64,000 nt of DNA from Helicobacter didelphidarum (GTDB lineage: Bacteria; Campylobacterota; Campylobacteria; Campylobacterales; Helicobacteraceae): NCBI RefSeq assembly GCF_003364195.1, contig NZ_NXLQ01000007.1, positions 22,195-86,194 on the forward strand, in the 5' to 3' direction. The translations under genes were made by a program, and so were the position numbers. Under the pieces are notes generated by a model, which was not told the origin of the DNA, did not search any database, and saw only the letters and a program-made list of their open reading frames with translations. Shown here one piece after another: positions 58,217 to 64,000 of this stretch (the first letter of the stretch is position 1; every line of letters begins with the position of its first letter).

Positions 58217-59494
58217 ATGCAAAAAAATATACAAAAAATAATTTCTTCCAATTTTATATTTTTATGGGTACTCTTTACACCATATTCTTATATATATGCA
58301 AAATATAATGAATTAAGCCTCATTATGGGGGGAGATGCACTTTTGCATGCACCTGTTTATATGGATGCAGAATATGAGTGTCAAAATCCACAAAATGCAA
58401 ACATCATTCATTTTATTCGCAATATAAACTCTCTCAGCATGACAAAAACTCTTAATACTGACAGCACTCGACCTGCAATAACGAAATTAACAAAATCTCA
58501 ACAAGATTCAAAATCTCTAACTACACAACAGCCGACAATAAAACCCAAAAAAAATACCAAAAATCTTTGTTATGATTTTACTAACATGCTCCAATTAATC
58601 GCTCCTTTTATATCGCAACACGATCTTGCATTTTATAATCAAGAAACAATACTTGGAGGTAAAGAAATTGGGTTAAGCAGTTATCCAACCTTTAATTCAC
58701 CCCAAGAATTTGGTGATAATATGTTAAAAATTGGATTCAATCTTATCTCGCTTGCCAACAATCATACACTTGATCGCGGTGAAAAGGCTATTTTAAATTC
58801 TTTACAATATTGGAAAAATAAAAAAATTCTTGCTGCAGGAAGCTATGAATCTCAACATGAAAGAGAAAAGCCCAGAATTTTTGTGAAAAATGGTATAAAA
58901 TATACTATGCTTGCTTATACTTACGGGACAAATGGGATTCCACTCCCAGTAGGTAAAGAATATCTTGTCAATGTTTATACAAAAGAAATGATGGCAAAAG
59001 ATATAGAAAGTGTGCGTCGTAAAGTAGATTTACTTATTGTATCAATGCATTGGGGTGTTGAATATGTATTTATTCCCACAAAAGAACAAAAAGAAATTGC
59101 TAAATTCTTAAGCGAACAAGGTGTCGATATTGTGATAGGCAATCATCCACATGTAATACAACCCATTGAAATCATTGATAAAACACTTGTGATTTATTCA
59201 CTTGGGAATATGATTTCAGCACAAAATGGTTTAGAAAAAAAAATTGGTGCATTCGTTAGTCTTAAGATTACAAAAAATCCAAAAAACAAGATTATTGAAT
59301 TACACGATATTTATGCAGATCTTATCTATACTTATCATAATACAAGCAAACAAGATTTTAAAATTTATCCATTTATTTTTCTCAATGAAGCAATCCTACC
59401 AAATTATCAGACTATTTATCAAAACTATATCAAAATTTTAAAAAATAAAGATACTAATGGATTTCTGCAAATTGGTATTTTTAATAGAAACTAA
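58217..59494 (+). CDS. CapA-family (PGA synthesis-like) metallophosphatase-fold protein
   Basis: 425 residues from ATG 58217, with AAGGAAAATA upstream. A signal or anchor segment (SSNFIFLWVLFTPYSYIYA) precedes the fold: LIMGGDALLH, DLAFYNQETILGG, LISLANNHTLDRGEKAIL, MLAYTYGTNG, LLIVSMHWGVEY, and VIGNHPHVIQPIEI with LVIYSLGNMIS. These are the metal-binding blocks of the CapA family (Bacillus poly-gamma-glutamate synthesis). An 85-residue Ser/Thr/Lys-rich insertion sits near residues 55-115. No pgs/cap genes are nearby, so its role here is unknown. Confidence 0.85.
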   Translation: MQKNIQKIISSNFIFLWVLFTPYSYIYAKYNELSLIMGGDALLHAPVYMDAEYECQNPQNANIIHFIRNINSLSMTKTLNTDSTRPAITKLTKSQQDSKSLTTQQPTIKPKKNTKNLCYDFTNMLQLIAPFISQHDLAFYNQETILGGKEIGLSSYPTFNSPQEFGDNMLKIGFNLISLANNHTLDRGEKAILNSLQYWKNKKILAAGSYESQHEREKPRIFVKNGIKYTMLAYTYGTNGIPLPVGKEYLVNVYTKEMMAKDIESVRRKVDLLIVSMHWGVEYVFIPTKEQKEIAKFLSEQGVDIVIGNHPHVIQPIEIIDKTLVIYSLGNMISAQNGLEKKIGAFVSLKITKNPKNKIIELHDIYADLIYTYHNTSKQDFKIYPFIFLNEAILPNYQTIYQNYIKILKNKDTNGFLQIGIFNRN

Positions 59495-59506
59495 AAAATA
59501 TTTTTT

Positions 59507-59550
59507 ATTTTTAGAATCTATTTGGGAATCTTGTATAAGATTCTAAAAAT
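59507..59550 (+). terminator. Terminator after the CapA-like gene
   Basis: 13-bp perfect arms 59507-59519 and 59538-59550 (ATTTTTAGAATCT/AGATTCTAAAAAT) with an 18-base loop, followed by TTTT. It lies 13 bases after the stop codon. Confidence 0.75.
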
Positions 59551-59551
59551 T

Positions 59552-59584
59552 TTTGTGAGAAATCTCAATATTGTTTCTCACAAA
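59552..59584 (+). repeat. Hairpin in the purB leader
   Basis: TTTGTGAGAAA (59552-59562) and TTTCTCACAAA (59574-59584) form an 11-bp stem with an 11-base loop, ending 30 bases before the purB ATG. It shares the T-run of the preceding terminator. It may insulate or regulate purB. Confidence 0.55.
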
Positions 59585-59613
59585 TCACTTAAATATAGAG
59601 AAAAGGAGTGAAA

Positions 59614-60942
59614 ATGATAGAACGATATGCACGAGAAAAGATGAAAAAACTTTGGGATATGAATGCAAAATACAGCGCGTGGCTCGAGGTAGAAAAGGCA
59701 TTAGTGCGAGGTTGGAATAAATTAGGGTTAATTCCTGATAGTGATTGTGAAAAAATCTGCAAAAATGCAAAATTTGACATTGCGCGCATTGATGCAATCG
59801 AAGCCGTAACGAAGCATGATTTAATCGCTTTTACAACAAGTGTTTCAGAATCTCTGGGCGAAGAATCAAGGTGGTTTCACTATGGCATTACCTCAAGTGA
59901 TTGTATTGATACGGCGGTGGCACTGCAAATGCGGGATTCTCTTAAGCTCATCATTGAAGACATCAAGGAGCTAAGAGAAGCGATAAAACAAAGGGCGTTT
60001 GAGCATAAAAACACGCTTATGGTTGGACGTTCGCATGGCATTCACGGCGAACCTATCACCTTTGGACTTGTATGTGCGATATGGTATGATGAGATTGGGC
60101 GGCATTTGAAGGCTTTAGAATCTAGCCTAGAAATCATCAGCGTAGGACAGCTAAGTGGTGCAATGGGCAATCTCGCACACACACCAATAGAGTTAGAAGA
60201 GCTTGTTTGCAAGGATTTGGGACTAAAAGCCGCTCCTGCAAGCAATCAAGTCATACAGCGCGATAGATACGCGCGATTGATGAGTGATTTAGCCCTTTTG
60301 GCAAGTAGTTGTGAAAAAATCGCAGTGGAAATAAGGCATTTGCAACGCACAGAAGTGTATGAGGCGGAGGAATACTTCAGCGAAGGACAAAAAGGCAGTT
60401 CGGCTATGCCTCATAAACGAAACCCGGTATTGAGTGAGAATATCACCGGACTTTGCCGTATCATACGCAGTTTTGCACTTCCTGCTATGGAGAATGTGGC
60501 ATTATGGCACGAGCGAGACATCAGCCACTCAAGCGTGGAGCGGTTTATTTTGCCCGATGGCTTCATCACGACTGATTTTATGCTCGCGCGTCTCACGGGA
60601 CTTATCCAAAAGCTCGTCGTATATCCTAAAAATATGATGAAAAATCTTAATCTCACCGGTGGTTTGGTATTCTCTCAACGCATTTTGCTTGAACTCCCAA
60701 AAAAAGGGGTAAGTCGCGAAGATGCCTACAAAATCGTGCAACGCAATGCGATGAAGGTATGGAGTGATTTGCAAGAGGGCAAAAGCGCACTCAATGAGAA
60801 GGGTGAGAGCCTGTATTTGCAATATCTTTTGGCAGATTCTGAACTTGTGGGGTTTATTGGCGAACAAGCCATCAAAGAATGCTTTGAATTGAGCTATTAC
60901 ACAAAAAATGTGGATTCTATCTTTAAGAGGGTGTTTGGATAG
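59614..60942 (+). CDS. purB: Adenylosuccinate lyase
   Basis: 442 residues from ATG 59614 (AAAGGAG upstream); GTG 59608 is unlikely. MIERYAREKMKKLWDM, TTSVSESLGEESRWFHYGITSSDCIDTA, RSHGIHGEPITFG, and the signature GQKGSSAMPHKRNPVLSENI. It acts in purine synthesis and in making AMP. Base composition differs: one 60-base stretch (60481-60540) holds 33 G+C, while nearby 58681-58740 holds about 17. Codons such as GCG, CGC, CTC and GGC are more frequent than in neighbours. This suggests replacement by recombination from a richer-GC relative. Confidence 0.96.
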   Translation: MIERYAREKMKKLWDMNAKYSAWLEVEKALVRGWNKLGLIPDSDCEKICKNAKFDIARIDAIEAVTKHDLIAFTTSVSESLGEESRWFHYGITSSDCIDTAVALQMRDSLKLIIEDIKELREAIKQRAFEHKNTLMVGRSHGIHGEPITFGLVCAIWYDEIGRHLKALESSLEIISVGQLSGAMGNLAHTPIELEELVCKDLGLKAAPASNQVIQRDRYARLMSDLALLASSCEKIAVEIRHLQRTEVYEAEEYFSEGQKGSSAMPHKRNPVLSENITGLCRIIRSFALPAMENVALWHERDISHSSVERFILPDGFITTDFMLARLTGLIQKLVVYPKNMMKNLNLTGGLVFSQRILLELPKKGVSREDAYKIVQRNAMKVWSDLQEGKSALNEKGESLYLQYLLADSELVGFIGEQAIKECFELSYYTKNVDSIFKRVFG

Positions 60943-61085
60943 ATAAAATCCTCTTGTATTGATTGGGAATTAAAAAATTGCATAGAATCTACACTATGAG
61001 ATTCTATAAACTCTAAGATATAAGGGAGCTTTGAAGCTTTTACAGCATTTTTTAAACTTTCTTTAAGCTTTCTGTCTTCATGCAA
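60897..61085 (-). CDS. Possible small fragment gene overlapping the purB end
   Basis: Reads MHEDRKLKESLKNAVKASK, LPYILEFIESHSVDSMQFFN and IQEDFIYPNTLLKIESTFFV from TTG 61085. It looks like coding text (the frame continues upstream as EIAYIEREFL before a stop), perhaps the tail of a broken gene. The 3' end overlaps purB by 46 bases in antisense. TTG 61085 overlaps the end of the fragment at 61078-61341 by 8 bases. Unknown family. Confidence 0.3.
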   Translation of the reverse strand: MHEDRKLKESLKNAVKASKLPYILEFIESHSVDSMQFFNSQSIQEDFIYPNTLLKIESTFFV

Positions 61086-61341
61086 GAACTCTCTTTCTAT
61101 GTATGCAATTTCTTAACATAAGAATCTTGAATGCATAGAATAAGAATGTCAAATTATTTAAAAGGTGTAATATAAATATTAATAGAATAAAGAACCCCCC
61201 ACACCCAGCCCCTTTACAAAAGCTCTCCACAAAGCTTGCTACACTTTGATGATTTTCATTTAGAGTGAGTTTCCATTGTGATTGAAGGAACTTTAAATCA
61301 TCTGCATATGCTACTCTTGTTCCTTGCATTACACCTATCAT
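61078..61341 (-). pseudogene. C-terminal remnant of a lipase-like protein (paralogue of 61818-62960)
   Basis: 87 codons: MIGVMQGTRVAYADDLKFLQ, SQWKLTLNENHQSVASFVES and FCKGAGCGG then a hydrophobic tail. The middle matches the full paralogue's VFGMQINIEYDKDLQEF, TWYLTLQENHQSVTNFVESFC almost residue for residue. Only this C-terminal block survives; the N-terminal 270 residues are missing. AAAAGG precedes ATG 61341. After FCK the G-rich stretch (GGGGCTGGGTGTGGGGGG) leads into an unrelated frame. Confidence 0.6.
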
Positions 61342-61381
61342 ATTTCTTACCTTTTCTATAGTTTTATTGAGGGATTCTTAC

Positions 61382-61701
61382 TTAATGATTGCAATATTTC
61401 TGATAAAGTTCATCAAAGCATTCTTTAGCATTATCGCCTAAGATACAAGGATACCTATCAGCATTCCAATCTTGTATGAAGCGATTACAATTAGCTTTCT
61501 TTTGCTCTCTTTGTGCCTTATAAAATTCAAGCTGCACTCACAAGACTTATTAAAATTATATGTTCCTATAGGAGGAATAAATAATTCACAACATTTTACT
61601 TCATTAATCCTATCATCTGATAGAGGCTTGAATAGAGGGATAAAAATATCTGCTGCTAATATATTTTGCAATAAAATAAATAAGCAAACAACCACTCTCA
61701 T
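61382..61701 (-). pseudogene. Frameshifted small secreted cysteine-rich protein
   Basis: From ATG 61701 (AGGAAT upstream) the frame gives a signal peptide MRVVVCLFILLQNILAAD, then KCCELFIPPIGTYNFNKSCECSL. Near 61535 the coding-like frame switches and continues FYKAQREQKKANCNRFIQDW, NADRYPCILGDNAKECFDEL, YQKYCNH to a TAA at 61382. Joined, it is a secreted protein of about 106 residues with at least seven cysteines. A one-base error, natural or in sequencing, separates the halves. It sits just upstream of the lipase-like fragment, the position held by the membrane-anchored gene in the intact pair. Confidence 0.5.
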
Positions 61702-61817
61702 GTTTTTATTCCTAACTTTTCATAGAGATTTGATATTTCTCGTATAAGTGGTTGTTTCTTATATGTATTATCATAGTTGTTGTATATCCAAAAATATCTC
61801 AAATTTATCTCAATATA

Positions 61818-62960
61818 TCACATATAGTTTTGCAAGGCATTAGGGAATATTCTATACTGCAGTTTATAAAATATATACCATTGCCTAAGAACTGATGATA
61901 AATGCTTTTTTATGTATATATTATTTGATAAATTTTGCTTTATTCTCATAATGGTAATAATATCATATTTAATATTATATCCACTCTCATTAGTGTTTTG
62001 TTCATTTACTCTAGGTGGAATATATCCTAGTTTCTCACAAAAGCTCTCCACAAAGTTTGTTACACTTTGATGATTTTCTTGTAATGTAAGATACCAAGTA
62101 TTTGTAAATTCTTGCAAATCTTTGTCATATTCAATATTTATTTGCATACCAAATACCCAACTATTTCTATATATCGCTCTAATCCTCTCACTTAAGCATT
62201 TATTCTTAAATTCATTTTTATATTGAGCAATATTATAGCTATCGTATTCTTTAATATTATCAAAGTCTAGCTTAGCTTGTGCTGTTTGGATAGTAGATTC
62301 TAAAAAGAATAATGCTCCATTGAAATTCTTTAAGTTTTTAATAAAATTACCACTTTCTACATCTGGGCAGTTAAAGAAATGCTTAGGGTGCGTGATAGAT
62401 GATTCAAATTCATAATTTCTCTTTACCACACTTGCTCCCATATAATCTTTTGGTGAATTCAGTATGGTTATGCCATCATTATTGATATTGTGAAGAGATG
62501 CATATAGCTCATCATTATTTGTGCCTATGTAGTAATCATTGATTAAGTCCTTGATTTGCTCTAGTTTAAATTCAGTGCCTCGAAAGACTAAGATATATTT
62601 AGAATCTTTAGGGACTTCTTTTCTTTTGCCTGTGGATTTATCAATCTCTCCTAAGTCTTCAAATAATGTCGCACTAAAGCCTGAATCTGTATTTTCTTGG
62701 TGTGTGATAAGTTTGTATCGTTCAAAGAATCTTTTGGCTTGCTCTTTGCCAAATTCTCCATCGAGTTTGCCTACTTTAATCCTCCTTTCATCAACAATCT
62801 TGGAATCTTTATGGGTAATATCTAAAACATCTTCAAAGGTAACAATTTTGTCTTTATCTTTTATATCAAACTTTTTACCTACCAAATCAAAATACCCATA
62901 GCTAGCCCACGCCAATTCCGCATAGTCTCTTAGTTTTCTAATTTGTTCTTTATTATCCAT
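61818..62960 (-). CDS. Lipase-like putative effector
   Basis: 380 residues, no signal peptide. N-terminal block KLRDYAELAWASYGYFDLVGKK is conserved with a stump upstream. KYILVFRGTEFKLEQIKDLINDYYIG (121-146) resembles the start of class-3 lipase-like hydrolases. No GxSxG nucleophile elbow was found afterwards, so activity is doubtful or another chemistry applies. NHQSV (296-300) is conserved in the fragment at 61078-61341 and might hold a catalytic His. The ATG overlaps the end of the membrane-anchored gene upstream by 8 bases. I do not know the exact family. Confidence 0.65.
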   Translation of the reverse strand: MDNKEQIRKLRDYAELAWASYGYFDLVGKKFDIKDKDKIVTFEDVLDITHKDSKIVDERRIKVGKLDGEFGKEQAKRFFERYKLITHQENTDSGFSATLFEDLGEIDKSTGKRKEVPKDSKYILVFRGTEFKLEQIKDLINDYYIGTNNDELYASLHNINNDGITILNSPKDYMGASVVKRNYEFESSITHPKHFFNCPDVESGNFIKNLKNFNGALFFLESTIQTAQAKLDFDNIKEYDSYNIAQYKNEFKNKCLSERIRAIYRNSWVFGMQINIEYDKDLQEFTNTWYLTLQENHQSVTNFVESFCEKLGYIPPRVNEQNTNESGYNIKYDIITIMRIKQNLSNNIYIKKHLSSVLRQWYIFYKLQYRIFPNALQNYM

Positions 62961-63378
62961 CTAACTCTCCTATAAAGCTTCTACAATCTATTTCACCATC
63001 AAACTTTAATCTAAAATCCATATTACCCTCATTGCCATAAATATTTGGTGTATAGTTTTTCCATATTGGTCTAAAATATATTTTATCTATATTATTAAGC
63101 ATTAATTTATTATTTGAATTATTATAATCAATATATACCCCTAAATCTATTCTATTACTATAACCTATTTTTGAATAACCATTTTTTCCTATACTACCAT
63201 CTAAACTCTTGTCAAAATAAGCTAAGATTCTATTATATTTTTCCTCACTTTTTGGGTAGTTATTTAATTTACATAACTCTCTAAATTCCCAATAACTAGG
63301 ATATATAAAAGGGGTATAAAATAATATAATTAAAATTATTGGTGATAATAATACTAAAATCTTTTTATATTTTTTCAT
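62953..63378 (-). CDS. Small membrane-anchored protein, putative immunity partner
   Basis: 141 residues: N-terminal helix KKILVLLSPIILIILFYTPF (residues 5-24), then a periplasmic domain with YPSYWEFRELCKLNNYP, NRILAYFDKSL, IYFRPIWKNYTPNIYGNEGN and a final Cys block (GEIDCRSFIGELDG). It is a clear paralogue of the gene at 63466 onwards. The start ATG overlaps the stump gene's stop (TAATG), and its own end overlaps the lipase-like start by 8 bases. An anchored periplasmic protein coupled to a toxin-like gene fits an immunity role, as inference. Confidence 0.65.
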   Translation of the reverse strand: MKKYKKILVLLSPIILIILFYTPFIYPSYWEFRELCKLNNYPKSEEKYNRILAYFDKSLDGSIGKNGYSKIGYSNRIDLGVYIDYNNSNNKLMLNNIDKIYFRPIWKNYTPNIYGNEGNMDFRLKFDGEIDCRSFIGELDG

Positions 63379-63479
63379 TATATCACCTTAGATGCTGCTA
63401 GATGAAAATACCCATATGAAGCCCACGCTAATTCGGCATAGTCCCTAAGCTTTTTAATTGTTTCTTTATTGTTTTGCAT
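63378..63479 (-). pseudogene. 33-codon N-terminal stump of a lipase-like paralogue
   Basis: ATG 63479 begins MQNNKETIKKLRDYAELAWA, then SYGYFHLAASKVI and a TAA. The first 25 residues match the N-terminus of the protein at 61818-62960 (MDNKEQIRKLRDYAELAWAS, YGYF). It is what remains of a deleted copy, and it is still overlapped by the preceding small gene's end, the same overlap as in the intact pair. Confidence 0.75.
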
Positions 63480-64000
63480 TGTTTTCTTTCCATTCTTTGA
63501 ATTTTTTATATTCATTCCTGCTTAATGTTTCAAAGCAACCCACTCTACTTCCTGAAAGATAAAATCCTGTTCCTTCATTACCTGCTAGATATGGTCGTAA
63601 ATCACGCCAAGTAATATAAAAGCTAACTGATTTAATATTGTCTTTCGTAGCTCTTTCATCTTTGAACCAAAGACGAAAACTAAAGTCAATTCTATCTCCA
63701 ATCCATTTTTTAAACAAATATGAAAAGTGTTTTTTATCATCACTTACCCTTAATGTTTTTACATTTGACATATTATCCAAATCTGTATCAAAATACTTTA
63801 GCACTTTATTATAATACTCCTCATCTATCTTGCCACCATTAAATTGATATATTTCAGGTTGTAACCTGCATATCTCTTTAAATTTCCAATAGCTTGGCTC
63901 TAAATAATATGAATAAGGTGTGTAATAAAAAATAATTAATCCTATACCTCCAATAAATACTAAAAACTTAGAGATTTTCTTCTTCGATTTAAATGCTTTT
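63466..64000 (-). CDS. Second small membrane-anchored protein (partial at right edge)
   Basis: The frame is open to the window edge, so the start is missing. It reads a basic stretch, a membrane helix (KFLVFIGGIGLIIFYYTPYS), then EPSYWKFKEICRLQ, YYNKVLKYFDTDLDNM, RPYLAGNEGTGFYL and SRVGCFETLSRNEYKKFKEW. It shares YTP, PSYW-F-E-C, YFD, GNEG and a late Cys with the gene at 62953-63378, so they are paralogues. Stop TAA at 63466 overlaps the stump ATG. Confidence 0.65.
   Translation of the reverse strand, partial: KAFKSKKKISKFLVFIGGIGLIIFYYTPYSYYLEPSYWKFKEICRLQPEIYQFNGGKIDEEYYNKVLKYFDTDLDNMSNVKTLRVSDDKKHFSYLFKKWIGDRIDFSFRLWFKDERATKDNIKSVSFYITWRDLRPYLAGNEGTGFYLSGSRVGCFETLSRNEYKKFKEWKENNAKQ

Noticed and set aside
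61191..61200. C6 run in the lipase-like fragment as a phase-variation tract
   Set aside because: Only six bases and in a fragment already truncated; no reason to expect switching.

Overview
The window is AT-rich DNA from an epsilonproteobacterium, almost certainly a Helicobacter and probably an enterohepatic-type species rather than H. pylori. Several blocks keep the gene order known from H. pylori (pyrD-M16 protease; hinT/pheS-pheT; rpmJ-rpsM-rpsK-rpsD-rpoA-rplQ; rpoZ-spoT-tyrS-nitronate monooxygenase-amiA; nudH-lysC-hobA-holB-folP; mltD-rlpA; oorDABC). The window also has succinyl-CoA synthetase (sucCD) and a PEB1-type aspartate/glutamate uptake system, which point away from H. pylori and towards Campylobacter-like or enterohepatic relatives. 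Species was not determined.

Layout. 1-1279: peb1A (cut by the left edge) and pebC on the minus strand. 1280-3850: a decay zone with a broken MATE efflux gene and a broken LicD-like gene. 3851-9280: pyrD, M16 protease, a lipoprotein, ung and the flagellin-sugar gene pseB with a likely sigma54 promoter. 9781-20175: hinT, pheST, pabB, a DEAD-box helicase, an rRNA pseudouridine synthase, queF, an unknown gene and a cupin. 20421-24790: a poly-G glycosyltransferase (in frame), an amino-acid permease and a RavA-like protein that has lost its ATPase motifs. 25292-34620: ribosomal protein/RNA polymerase operon, then the stringent-response, tyrS and cell-wall amidase genes. 34718-42439 (minus): a second poly-G glycosyltransferase (out of frame), a methyltransferase, folP, holB, hobA, lysC and nudH. 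42692-46560: lytic transglycosylase, RlpA and an outer-membrane barrel. 46600-52253 (minus): the 2-oxoglutarate oxidoreductase and succinyl-CoA synthetase genes, two consecutive TCA steps. 52457-59494: mltG, a giant AsmA-like envelope protein and a CapA-like protein. 59614-60942: purB, with base composition clearly richer in G+C than its surroundings.

The right end (about 60900-64000, minus strand) is the most unusual part. A lipase-like protein is preceded by, and overlaps, a small membrane-anchored protein. Upstream lies a second copy of that small protein, followed by a 33-codon stump of the lipase-like protein with the same overlap. Downstream are a C-terminal scrap of the lipase-like protein and a frameshifted small secreted cysteine-rich protein. 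The arrangement resembles a decaying tandem effector-immunity array. That reading is inference from gene order and internal homology; no secretion genes are in the window and no catalytic GxSxG motif was seen.

No rRNA, tRNA, CRISPR array or intact insertion sequence was recognised.
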